From: Imbroritus primus
GTDB lineage: Bacteria > Pseudomonadota > Gammaproteobacteria > Burkholderiales > Burkholderiaceae
DNA: 64,000 nt
Direction: 5' to 3'
Assembly: GCF_964332355.1 (NCBI RefSeq)
Contig: NZ_OZ201293.1
Location: forward strand, 930,001-994,000
Part shown: positions 1 to 6,972 of the stretch, in pieces
Position numbering within the stretch: position 1 is the stretch's first letter
How the letters are laid out: every line of letters begins with the position of its first letter
Program-made: the position numbers and the translations under genes
The notes under the pieces: model-generated
The model's database searches: none
Told to the model about the DNA's origin: nothing
The model's input: the letters and a program-made list of their open reading frames with translations, nothing else

Positions 1-2
1 CT

Positions 3-788
3 TACGACGACATGATTCAGGGTGTGTCCGGCCTGTGCGCCGTCAATGCCCAGTTGGCCGGCGAACCGCGCTTCACGCCGACCATCATTGGCGACAAGGT
101 GGCGGGTCTGACGATTGCGTACAGCATTCTCGGCGCGCTGTTCCACAAGTACCGTACCGGCGAAGGCCAGAGTATCGAGGTGCCGATGTTCGAGTCGCTG
201 ACCTCGTTCATGTTGATCGAACACATGTGGGAGCGCTCGTTCGATCCCGAGCATGGCGCCGCCGGCTATCCGCGCGTACTCAGCCAGTTGCGCAAGCCGC
301 ACCGTACCAAGGACGGCTATCTGTGCGTGCTGCCTTATACCGACAAGAACTGGCTCGATTTCTTCCAGCTGGCCGAGCGTCCCGACCTGGCGGCAGATCC
401 GCGCTACACCACGGCCAACAACCGCAGCCGGAACTACGAGACGCTGTACAAGACGCTGGGCGACATTCTGACCGAGCGTACCTCGCAGGAGTGGATCAGC
501 CAGCTCAAGCCGCTCAGCATTCCCGTCGCGCCGGTCAACAGCCTCGAGGATCTGTTCAGTGACCCGCATCTGGTATCCGTCGGCATGTTCTTCCCGCAGA
601 CGCATCCGAGCGAAGGCGTGCTCACGCAGATCCGGCCACCGGTTACCTTCGAGAAGACGCCCAACGAGATCCGGAGCCTCGCGCCACGCCTCGGGGAACA
701 CAGCCAGGAAATTCTCGCAGCTGCCGGCCTCTCGGACAGCGAGATCACCGCGCTGGCAGAAGCCGGCGCCACGCGCTGCGAGCGCTGA
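3..788 (+). CDS. Class III (CaiB/BaiF) CoA-transferase, C-terminal part
   Basis: The frame is open to the window edge, so only the last ~261 residues of a ~400-residue class III CoA-transferase are present. The family moves CoA from an acyl-CoA donor to a carboxylate, here presumably to activate a growth substrate for beta-oxidation. The block YDDMIQG at the very edge, and TIIGDKVAG, whose Asp matches the family's acyl-anhydride-forming nucleophile, show the family; the C-terminal APRLGEHS block is also typical. ATG at 12 lies inside the conserved YDDMIQG block and is not the start. The DUF2889 gene follows after 16 bp and is probably co-transcribed. The acyl substrate cannot be read from sequence. 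Confidence 0.88.
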   Translation, partial: YDDMIQGVSGLCAVNAQLAGEPRFTPTIIGDKVAGLTIAYSILGALFHKYRTGEGQSIEVPMFESLTSFMLIEHMWERSFDPEHGAAGYPRVLSQLRKPHRTKDGYLCVLPYTDKNWLDFFQLAERPDLAADPRYTTANNRSRNYETLYKTLGDILTERTSQEWISQLKPLSIPVAPVNSLEDLFSDPHLVSVGMFFPQTHPSEGVLTQIRPPVTFEKTPNEIRSLAPRLGEHSQEILAAAGLSDSEITALAEAGATRCER

Positions 789-804
789 TTCCCGGAGACT
801 CCAT

Positions 805-1380
805 ATGGTCGCGCCTTCGCATTTTCTCTCCACGCCCGCCAGCCCCCGGAAAGCCGCGCATACGCGTACGATCCACCTGCAAGCCTACGAGCGTCAGGAC
901 GGCCTGTGGGATCTCGAGGCCTTGATCGAGGACGTCAAGCCGGAGCCGTTTACCACACAGACCACGCATTTTCCATGCGGCGTGCCGATCCACCTGATGG
1001 CGTTGCGCCTCACTGTCAACGATGCCATGGACGTCCTGGCCGCCGAGGGCAGCATGCAGCGCATGCCGTTTCCCGGCATTTGCCCCGAAGCGCAGGCTCG
1101 CGTGGAGCGTCTGGTCGGCGCGAACCTGCTCAAGGGATTCCGCCAGGAAGTCGCCAAGCGGATTCCGTCCTACGACCGCTGCTCGCATCTCTCCGAGCTG
1201 GCGGCCCTCATGCCGACGCTCGCAGTCCAGACGATGCTGCAGGGCAAGATGGTGGCGGAAGGCGATACCCTGCCGACTTCGCGCCCGCTCAAGATCGGCG
1301 GCTGCCATGCGTGGCGCGAGGACGGACCGATGGTGCTGAAGTACTACCCGCAGTGGTACCGGCAGCCCGAGGCCTCCTGA
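805..1380 (+). CDS. DUF2889 family protein
   Basis: A 191-residue protein resembling the DUF2889 family: an RQDGLWDLEALIEDVK block near residue 30, a GVPIHLMALRLTV block, then a conserved Cys near the middle (FPGICPEA), LVGANLLKGFRQEV and a CSHLSELA block. No enzymatic function is established that I know of. ATG 805 is chosen because it follows the upstream stop by 16 bp, with GGAG about 8 bp before it; an in-frame extension to 559 would run through the CoA-transferase gene. It sits directly behind a CaiB-type gene and in front of the sigma-54-driven units, so a role in the same CoA-thioester pathway is inferred from context only. Confidence 0.75.
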   Translation: MVAPSHFLSTPASPRKAAHTRTIHLQAYERQDGLWDLEALIEDVKPEPFTTQTTHFPCGVPIHLMALRLTVNDAMDVLAAEGSMQRMPFPGICPEAQARVERLVGANLLKGFRQEVAKRIPSYDRCSHLSELAALMPTLAVQTMLQGKMVAEGDTLPTSRPLKIGGCHAWREDGPMVLKYYPQWYRQPEAS

Positions 1381-1425
1381 CTCATCGCGGCGCCGTGCAG
1401 GCCTGGCGTACCTGCGTTGGCAGGC

Positions 1426-1453
1426 ACAGTGTCTTCGCGGCAGCCGGCACTGT
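1426..1453. promoter_or_regulatory. Candidate enhancer site (inverted repeat) for a sigma-54 activator
   Basis: Half-sites ACAGTG (1426-1431) and CACTGT (1448-1453) form an inverted repeat with a 16-base spacer. The identical half-sites and spacing recur at 3967-3994. The centre is about 130 bp upstream of the start predicted from the -24/-12 promoter at 1544, a normal distance for a bacterial enhancer-binding protein. A further CACTGT lies at 1474-1479. The binding protein is not in the window. Confidence 0.5.
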
Positions 1454-1543
1454 TGCCGGCGTGCACAGCACGGCACTGTCCTTGCCGAAGACAGATTGGC
1501 CTGAAGCCTTGTTTCATGCGGTCTCCCAGCTGATGTGACGCGC

Positions 1544-1558
1544 TGGCATCCGATTTGC
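1544..1558 (+). promoter_or_regulatory. Sigma-54 (-24/-12) promoter A
   Basis: TGGCATCCGATTTGC matches the sigma-54 consensus TGGCAC-N5-TTGC with the exact GG-to-GC spacing. The predicted transcription start is near 1570, 24 bp before the ATG of the CoA-transferase at 1594. The second promoter (4072) differs from it at one base, which argues strongly against chance. Confidence 0.82.
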
Positions 1559-1593
1559 GTAAAGCATTCATTTACGCCAATCAGGGAGGTGCC

Positions 1594-2853
1594 ATGCCAG
1601 CCAGTACAGAGAGTGGGCAGAGCAAGACAGACAAGCGCCCGCTTGCGGGAATCCGGGTGCTGGACATGACCCGCGTGTTCTCGGGACCATGGGGGACGCA
1701 GATCCTCGGCGATCTCGGTGCTGACGTGATCAAGATCGAACAGCCGGGCCGTGGCGATGACCAGCGCCGCCTCGGTCCGCCGTTTCTCGCCGACGGTCTT
1801 GATCGGCCGACTGCCGAATCCAGCTATTACCTCAGCGTCAACCGCAACAAGCGGTCCGTTGCACTCGATATCAAGACGCCGGAAGGGCAGGACGCGATCC
1901 GGCGGCTCGCCGGACAATGCGATGTGTTCGTCGAGAACTTCAAGGCCGGCAATCTTGCCAAGTATGGCCTCGATTACGCCAGCATCGCAGCCATCAATCC
2001 GCGCATCGTCTATTGCTCGATCAGCGGCTTCGGCCAGACCGGACCGCGCAGCGGCCAGATGGGCTATGACACCGTCATCCAGGCCATGTGCGGCGTGATG
2101 AGCGTCACCGGCAGGCCCGATAGCGAACCGGGCGGTGGGCCGCTGAAAGTCGGCCTCGTCCTGTCCGACATGATGGCCGGCACCTATGCCGCCATGGCGA
2201 TCCAGGCGGCACTCTATGCGCGCGATACGCGTGGCGGCACGACGGGCCAATACATCGACATCTCGATGTTCGATGCGCAGCTGGCGGCAATGTCGCACCA
2301 GGCCAGCCACTATCTCGTCTCCGGTGAAATCCCGGGCCGCTTCGGCAACGGCGCGCCTTCGGTGTCGCCATCCAATGCATTTGCCTGCGCGGATGGCCGG
2401 ATCGTCATCGTCGCCGGCAACGACATCCAGTTCCGTCGCCTGTGCGAGGTGCTGGACCTTGCAGCGCTAGCCGATGACGAGCGTTACCGCAGCAACAGCG
2501 CGCGTGTCGTCCATCGAGCTGCGCTCCAGGAGGCGCTTGAGGAACGGCTGCGCACACAGACCGTGGCGTACTGGCAGGAAACACTCGAGCGCGCCAACCT
2601 CGTGGCTGGGCCCATCAATACGCTGGCCGAAGCACTCGCCGATCCGCAGGCCAGCGCGCGCGGCATTGTGCGGCATGTCAGGCATGTCAGCGGCGGTACC
2701 GTGCCGCTGGTCGCTTCGCCCATGCGCCTGTCCGCCACGCCGCTCGACCACTACACCGCACCGCCCACCTGCGGCCAGCACACCGAGGAGGTGCTGGCGG
2801 AACTGCTAGGCATGTCTGCGGAAGAAATCCAGAACAATTTCAACAGGAGATAA
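1594..2853 (+). CDS. Class III (CaiB/BaiF) CoA-transferase
   Basis: A full-length 419-residue CaiB/BaiF-family CoA-transferase. LAGIRVLDMTRVFSGPWGTQ and the GADVIKIEQPGRGDD block mark the N-terminal Rossmann lobe; VGLVLSDMMAG carries the family Asp nucleophile near residue 190; YIDISMFDAQ and the C-terminal domain follow. Start ATG 1594 has a strong AGGGAGG 4 bp upstream and lies 24 bp after the predicted sigma-54 start; an upstream in-frame TTG at 1555 overlaps the promoter's -12 element and is ruled out. The TTT receptor gene starts 3 bp after the stop, so uptake receptor and activating enzyme form one small operon closed by the terminator at 3869. Donor and acceptor are unknown. Confidence 0.9.
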   Translation: MPASTESGQSKTDKRPLAGIRVLDMTRVFSGPWGTQILGDLGADVIKIEQPGRGDDQRRLGPPFLADGLDRPTAESSYYLSVNRNKRSVALDIKTPEGQDAIRRLAGQCDVFVENFKAGNLAKYGLDYASIAAINPRIVYCSISGFGQTGPRSGQMGYDTVIQAMCGVMSVTGRPDSEPGGGPLKVGLVLSDMMAGTYAAMAIQAALYARDTRGGTTGQYIDISMFDAQLAAMSHQASHYLVSGEIPGRFGNGAPSVSPSNAFACADGRIVIVAGNDIQFRRLCEVLDLAALADDERYRSNSARVVHRAALQEALEERLRTQTVAYWQETLERANLVAGPINTLAEALADPQASARGIVRHVRHVSGGTVPLVASPMRLSATPLDHYTAPPTCGQHTEEVLAELLGMSAEEIQNNFNRR

Positions 2854-2856
2854 AAC

Positions 2857-3849
2857 ATGAAGACCCGTTTACGTATGACGGCACGCATCTCAGCCGGTAT
2901 CGCAGCGAGTGCTGCGGCGATCCTGGCTGGCATGCTGCCGTTTGCTGCATCCGCGCAGAACATCCCGACCCGGATCATCGTGCCGTTCACCGCCGGCGGC
3001 GCCACCGATACCGTGGCGCGCGGACTGGCCAGCCGCCTGTCGCAGGCCTGGAACCAGACGGTACTGGTCGAGAACAAGCCGGGCGCAGCCGGCACCATCG
3101 GTGCAAGGCAGGTCGCCAATGCCGCACCGGATGGCCGGACGCTGCTGATCGTCGCCAGCGGGCACGCCATCAATGAGCTCGTCCACGAAAAGCTGCCGTA
3201 CCGGACCGTGGAAGATTTCACGCCGATCGCACAGGTGGTCGATGTGCCGAACGTGCTGCTGGTGCCGAAGAACAGCCCGTACAAGAATGTCATGGAGCTG
3301 GTGGCCGCATCGAAGGACAAGCCGAGTCTCCTGTCGTATGGCACGTCGGGCAGCGGCACATCCGTGCATCTGGCCGGCGAGCTGTTCAAGTCGATGAGCG
3401 GCGCGCATCTCGAGGCCATCTTCTTCAAGGGTGATTCCGAATCGCTCACCAATGTCATGGGCGCTCATGTACCGGCCAGTATCAACACCGTGCCGGGCGC
3501 CAAGGAACAGATCGATGCCGGCAATGTACGTGCGCTTGCCGTGACGTCGCGTACGCGTGTGCCGGTGCTGGGCAATATTCCGACGGTCGCAGAAGCCGGC
3601 GTCCCCGGTTACGACGTGAGCACATGGTTTGGCATCCTCGGCCCCAAGGGCATGGATCCGGCCGTGGTGAAACGCATCAACGCCGATATCCGCACAGCCA
3701 TGACCAGTGCTGACGTTGCCAAGCAACTGAGCGACAAGGGCATGATCATCAAGGTCGGCACACCGGCCGACTTCGACCAGTTGATTCGCGGCGAAATCGG
3801 CAAGTGGCGGCCCGTGGTGGAACGCCTGGGCCTGCGCGGCAAGAACTGA
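2857..3849 (+). CDS. TTT-family periplasmic substrate receptor (Bug/TctC type)
   Basis: A 330-residue solute-binding protein of the tripartite tricarboxylate transporter receptor (Bug) family, which binds carboxylates in the periplasm. A Sec signal peptide (Arg-rich start, hydrophobic stretch, ASAQ cleavage region near residue 33) leads into the typical IIVPFTAGGATD ligand loop and the ENKPGAAGTIGA block; GILGPKGMDP and the C-terminal helices are also standard. No membrane components (TctA/TctB) are encoded nearby, which is common for these orphan receptors in Burkholderiales. Its coupling to the CoA-transferase in a sigma-54 unit suggests that it binds the pathway substrate or a related acid. 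The ligand is not predictable here. Confidence 0.9.
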   Translation: MKTRLRMTARISAGIAASAAAILAGMLPFAASAQNIPTRIIVPFTAGGATDTVARGLASRLSQAWNQTVLVENKPGAAGTIGARQVANAAPDGRTLLIVASGHAINELVHEKLPYRTVEDFTPIAQVVDVPNVLLVPKNSPYKNVMELVAASKDKPSLLSYGTSGSGTSVHLAGELFKSMSGAHLEAIFFKGDSESLTNVMGAHVPASINTVPGAKEQIDAGNVRALAVTSRTRVPVLGNIPTVAEAGVPGYDVSTWFGILGPKGMDPAVVKRINADIRTAMTSADVAKQLSDKGMIIKVGTPADFDQLIRGEIGKWRPVVERLGLRGKN

Positions 3850-3868
3850 GCGAGGCTGCCGCACCCAG

Positions 3869-3902
3869 AAAGCCCGGATGTTTTCCACGTCCGGGCTTTT
3901 TT
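3869..3902 (+). terminator. Rho-independent terminator of operon A
   Basis: AAAGCCCGGA (3869-3878) pairs with TCCGGGCTTT (3890-3899) around an 11-base loop and runs into TTTTTTG. It lies 20 bp after the TTT receptor stop, separating operon A from the next promoter. Confidence 0.88.
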
Positions 3903-3966
3903 GTTTTCGTCGCGCAGCGGCGCGACCGGCGCCGCGGGTGGCGCATGCCTTTCCGCGTGGACGTAC

Positions 3967-3994
3967 ACAGTGTAGTCAGCGTATGCGGCACTGT
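3967..3994. promoter_or_regulatory. Candidate enhancer site (inverted repeat) for a sigma-54 activator
   Basis: ACAGTG (3967-3972) and CACTGT (3989-3994) with a 16-base spacer, the same dyad as at 1426-1453. It is centred about 117 bp upstream of the start predicted from the promoter at 4072. The left arm is embedded in the small palindrome TACACAGTGTA. Flanking CGTACACA and TGTAGTC recur in the third control region (13310-13330). Confidence 0.5.
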
Positions 3995-4071
3995 TTTCGG
4001 CGCACACATCTTTCGTCGTCTTTTCGTCTCATATCGCCGCCCCACAGGCGTTTTTAACGGTGTGCACGCAC

Positions 4072-4086
4072 TGGCATCTGATTTGC
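4072..4086 (+). promoter_or_regulatory. Sigma-54 (-24/-12) promoter B
   Basis: TGGCATCTGATTTGC has perfect -24 GG / -12 GC spacing and is one base different from promoter A. The predicted start is near 4098, upstream of an AAGGAG ribosome-binding site (4112-4117) and the short leader frame at 4125. It drives the nine-gene unit 4125-11982. Confidence 0.83.
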
Positions 4087-4124
4087 TAAGTCAGTTCATC
4101 AAAAGCCAGATAAGGAGACACGTC

Positions 4125-4154
4125 ATGTCAGCCAGCCCCCGGGAGGCCGCATGA
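4125..4154 (+). CDS. Nine-codon leader ORF (MSASPREAA), translationally coupled to the next gene
   Basis: The only strong Shine-Dalgarno after promoter B (AAGGAG, 4112-4117) is 7 bp before ATG 4125, which opens a nine-codon frame, MSASPREAA. Its TGA (4152-4154) overlaps the ATG of the crotonase gene at 4151 (ATGA). The crotonase has its own weaker GGGAGG inside this mini-frame. The frames differ, so this is not an N-terminal extension. The arrangement suggests that ribosomes are loaded on the leader and passed on by termination-reinitiation. Whether a peptide accumulates is unknown. Confidence 0.5.
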   Translation: MSASPREAA

Positions 4155-4927
4155 GCCATGCCCCGACCGTCCTGCTCGAAAAGGCGGACGGCATTGCGGT
4201 CCTGACGCTGAACCGCCCAGACAAACTGAATGCCATGTCGGCCGCCATGCGTGCCGAGTTCGGCGCGCACCTGCAGGCCATCGCCGCCGATCCCGAGATT
4301 CGCATCGTGCTGCTGCAAGGGCTGGGCCGCGCCTTCTGCGTAGGCGCGGATACCAGCGATCTGCCGACCACGCCGCTGGGATGGCGTGACCGCATTCTTA
4401 CCGCGCAACTGCATCACATCGCCCTGATCAAGATGAGCAAGATCGTCATCGCCTCCGTGCAGGGCGTTGCCGCGGGCGGTGGCGCCTCGCTGGCGCTGGC
4501 GGCCGACATCCTGGTCATGGCGGATGACGCCACGCTGCGTTTTCCGTTCGTGCGTCTGGGCCTGATTCCGGACGGCGGCTGTTCGTACCTGCTGCAGTCC
4601 AAGCTCGGCGTGCCGGCCGCACTCGACCTCATGCTCACCGGCGGCACGATGGATGCGGAGGAAGCGCGCCGCATGGGGCTGACGCGCCGTGTGGTACCCG
4701 CAGCGAGGCTGCAGGAAACCACTCGTGCGCTGGCCGACGAGCTGCTGGCCTTGCCGCAAGAAGCCCTGCTGCTGACCAAGTCGGTCAGCCGCCAGACCTG
4801 GACTAACACCATGGAAGCCGCACTTGGCCACGAGGCCGATGCATTCGCGCTCGCGACGGTCATGCCTGGCCACCAACGTGCGCTCGCCGCCGCGCAGGCG
4901 CGCCTGAAAAACAAGGGAGATCACTAA
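4151..4927 (+). CDS. Crotonase-superfamily enzyme, isomerase-like (PaaG/ECI type)
   Basis: A 258-residue crotonase-fold protein acting on an acyl-CoA. The CoA-binding and oxyanion segments are present (FCVGADTSDL near residue 63; GVAAGGGASLALAADI near 105). The two catalytic Glu of classical enoyl-CoA hydratase are absent: Ser stands at the first position (GGGASL) and Phe at the second (FPF). Instead there is RLGLIPDGG, with the Asp that PaaG and Delta3,Delta2-enoyl-CoA isomerases use. I therefore infer double-bond isomerisation rather than hydration. It is the first full gene of operon B; the SDR gene overlaps its stop by one base. The exact substrate is unknown. Confidence 0.82.
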   Translation: MSHAPTVLLEKADGIAVLTLNRPDKLNAMSAAMRAEFGAHLQAIAADPEIRIVLLQGLGRAFCVGADTSDLPTTPLGWRDRILTAQLHHIALIKMSKIVIASVQGVAAGGGASLALAADILVMADDATLRFPFVRLGLIPDGGCSYLLQSKLGVPAALDLMLTGGTMDAEEARRMGLTRRVVPAARLQETTRALADELLALPQEALLLTKSVSRQTWTNTMEAALGHEADAFALATVMPGHQRALAAAQARLKNKGDH

Positions 4928-5706
4928 TGTACGCACCGAATACACTTGCCGGCCGCGTGGCCTTCATCACGGGCGGCGCCACCGGCATCGGGCTGGAAAT
5001 CGCCACCCAGTACACCCGCCTGGGCGCGTCGGTGGTCCTTGCGAGCCGCAATCAGGAACGGCTCGATGCGGCTGCGGCTGCGCTGTCCGCCGACGGCGCG
5101 AACGTGGCGGCCTATCGCATGGATGTGCGCAATCCGGACGAAGTCGCTGCTGCCATTGCCTTCACCAAAGAGCGTTTCGGCGCGCTCGACATTCTCGTCA
5201 ACAACGCGGCCGGAAATTTTCCGTGCCCCACCGCCACGCTGTCGCCCAACGGCTGGCGCACGGTGATCGACATCGACCTGAATGGCACGTTCTACTGCTG
5301 CAGCGCGGCCTATGAAGCGCTCAAGGCTTCGCGCTTCGGCGGCTCCATCATCAGCATCATCACCATGCTCGGCGTCACGGGCTGGCCCAACGCCGCGCAT
5401 GCCGCCGCCGCCAAGGCCGGGATTCTCTCGCTGAGCCGCACGCTTGCCGTGGAATGGGGTGGTGACGGTATCCGCGTCAACACCATCTCACCAGGTCCTA
5501 TCGGCGACACCGTCGGCGTGCAGCGCATGTACGAGGAAACCGGCCGTGCCGAGGTGGAGAAGAAGCGTACCGCGCTCGGCCGTTTCGGGCAGTGCGCGGA
5601 CATCGCCAATGCGGCGGTGTTCCTCGGCTCGGACCTTAGCGGCTACGTGACCGGCGACAACCTCATCGTCGACGGCGGGCGCTGGCTGAAGTACGTGGCG
5701 GCCTGA
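4927..5706 (+). CDS. SDR-family 2,4-dienoyl-CoA reductase-like protein
   Basis: A 259-residue short-chain dehydrogenase with GGATGIG for nucleotide binding and NNAAGNF at the NAG position. The segment NNAAGNFPCPTATLSPNGW and the C-terminal SPGPIGDT block resemble the peroxisomal-type 2,4-dienoyl-CoA reductases (DECR2/SPS19). As in those enzymes, the usual YxxxK Tyr is missing: the motif reads HAAAAKAG, leaving only the Lys. The inferred role is NADPH-dependent reduction of a dienoyl-CoA, handling unsaturated or isomerised intermediates alongside the two isomerase-like crotonases that flank it. It could also be a plain 3-oxoacyl reductase relative, but the missing Tyr argues against that. The gene overlaps the upstream stop by 1 bp. 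Confidence 0.8.
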   Translation: MYAPNTLAGRVAFITGGATGIGLEIATQYTRLGASVVLASRNQERLDAAAAALSADGANVAAYRMDVRNPDEVAAAIAFTKERFGALDILVNNAAGNFPCPTATLSPNGWRTVIDIDLNGTFYCCSAAYEALKASRFGGSIISIITMLGVTGWPNAAHAAAAKAGILSLSRTLAVEWGGDGIRVNTISPGPIGDTVGVQRMYEETGRAEVEKKRTALGRFGQCADIANAAVFLGSDLSGYVTGDNLIVDGGRWLKYVAA

Positions 5707-5749
5707 TTCTCCATCGACTCTCCAACGATTTTCTGCAACGAAGGCATAC

Positions 5750-6559
5750 ATGACGCAAGACATCGTAAAGACTGAACGCCTGGGCGCGGTGCTGAGCATC
5801 CGGCTCGCCAACCCGGCAACCCGCAATTCGCTGACTGGCGAACTGCGCGCCCAGCTTGGCGCAGCCGTAGCGCAGGCCGCGGAGGACCGCCGGGTACGTG
5901 CCGTGCTGCTGTCCGCGGAAGGCCCGACCTTCTGTTCGGGCGGCGACCTGCACATGCTCAAGGACGCCTGCGATCCGTGGCCGGTGCTGCGCCGCTTCCG
6001 CGGCCTGGACCAATGGCTGCTGCCGTTGCTGACGCTGCCAAAGCCTGTGGTGGTCGCCATCAACGGCGCAGCCGTGGGCGGCGGCATGGGTATTGCGCTG
6101 GCTGGTGACGTGGCCATCGCGGGCGAGAGCGCCAAGCTCATGGCCGGCTTTTTCCGCCTGGGGGTGGTGCCGGACGTCGGCATCATGCATCTGCTGCCGC
6201 GCCTGATCGGCATGGCGCAGACCAAGAATTTCCTGTTCAGCGGCAGCACCTACAACGCCCAGCAGGCGCAACAGCTCGGGCTGGTGGCACGCGTGGTGCC
6301 GGATGACAAGCTGTTCGAGGAAGGCCTGGCCGAAGCTCAGCGGCTGGCTGCCGGTCCCGCCGAAGTCATGGGCCTCGCCAAGTCGCTGCTGGCACGCACG
6401 TTTGAAACCGGCATGCACGACATGTTCGCCTTCGAAGGTTTCGGCCAGGCGCTGGCGATGTCCAATCCTGAATTCCGCGAAGGCCTGTCCGCCGCGCTCG
6501 ACAAGCGCCAGGCCGACTTCACAGGCGCGGCCCAGCGCGCGCAGGAGGCGGGCAAATGA
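5750..6559 (+). CDS. Crotonase-superfamily enzyme lacking the hydratase Glu pair
   Basis: A 269-residue crotonase homologue (FCSGGDLHML near residue 62, GAAVGGGMGIALAGDV near 105). At the two hydratase Glu positions it has Gly (GGGMGI) and Phe (GFF). The following RLGVVPDVG retains the isomerase-type Asp. It is likely a second enoyl-CoA isomerase or a related crotonase activity on a different chain position from the 4151 product. The gene starts 43 bp after the SDR stop and overlaps the DUF35 gene by 4 bp (ATGA), so translation is coupled into the aldolase module. The reaction is inferred from residues only. Confidence 0.8.
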   Translation: MTQDIVKTERLGAVLSIRLANPATRNSLTGELRAQLGAAVAQAAEDRRVRAVLLSAEGPTFCSGGDLHMLKDACDPWPVLRRFRGLDQWLLPLLTLPKPVVVAINGAAVGGGMGIALAGDVAIAGESAKLMAGFFRLGVVPDVGIMHLLPRLIGMAQTKNFLFSGSTYNAQQAQQLGLVARVVPDDKLFEEGLAEAQRLAAGPAEVMGLAKSLLARTFETGMHDMFAFEGFGQALAMSNPEFREGLSAALDKRQADFTGAAQRAQEAGK

Positions 6560-6966
6560 CCCAGACCCTCCTGCCGGCACCGGTTGCCAACGCCGATTCC
6601 AAACCGTACTGGGATGCGGCACGCGAAGACAAGCTCGTGCTGCCCCATTGCCGCAGTTGCGGCCACACCTTCTTCATGCCGCGCCATCAATGCCCGGAAT
6701 GCTGGTCTGCCGATCTCACCTGGCGCGAGGCCAGCGGGCGCGGCACGGTGCACAGCTTCAGCGTGGTACGCCGTGCCTCGCTGGCGACCTTCGCGGCGCG
6801 CACGCCCTATGTGCTGGCGCTGATCGACCTCGAAGAAGGGCCGCGCATGATGACCAACATCGTTGGCGATGGCGCGCTCGACACGCGCATCGGTGACGCC
6901 GTCACGGTGTGTTTTGAGGCATGCGCGGATGGCGCAAAGCTTCCCCAGTTTCAACGCAAGGCCTGA
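6556..6966 (+). CDS. DUF35 zinc-ribbon/OB-fold acyl-CoA-binding protein
   Basis: A 136-residue protein with a rubredoxin-like zinc ribbon (CRSCG at ~32-36 and CPEC at ~47-50) followed by an OB fold, the DUF35 architecture. DUF35 proteins act as partner subunits of thiolase-fold enzymes; in steroid side-chain degradation the DUF35 domain of ChsH2 binds the Ltp2 aldolase. Here the Ltp2-like thiolase-fold gene is two genes downstream in the same operon, which supports that partnership. The ATG overlaps the crotonase stop (ATGA) and the next gene follows after 6 bp. Confidence 0.88.
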   Translation: MTQTLLPAPVANADSKPYWDAAREDKLVLPHCRSCGHTFFMPRHQCPECWSADLTWREASGRGTVHSFSVVRRASLATFAARTPYVLALIDLEEGPRMMTNIVGDGALDTRIGDAVTVCFEACADGAKLPQFQRKA

Positions 6967-6972
6967 CACGAT

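Noticed and set aside
745..2310. 521-codon minus-strand frame
   Set aside because: Antisense of DUF2889 and CoA-transferase genes; composition is that of a GC-rich shadow, and it would cross promoter A.
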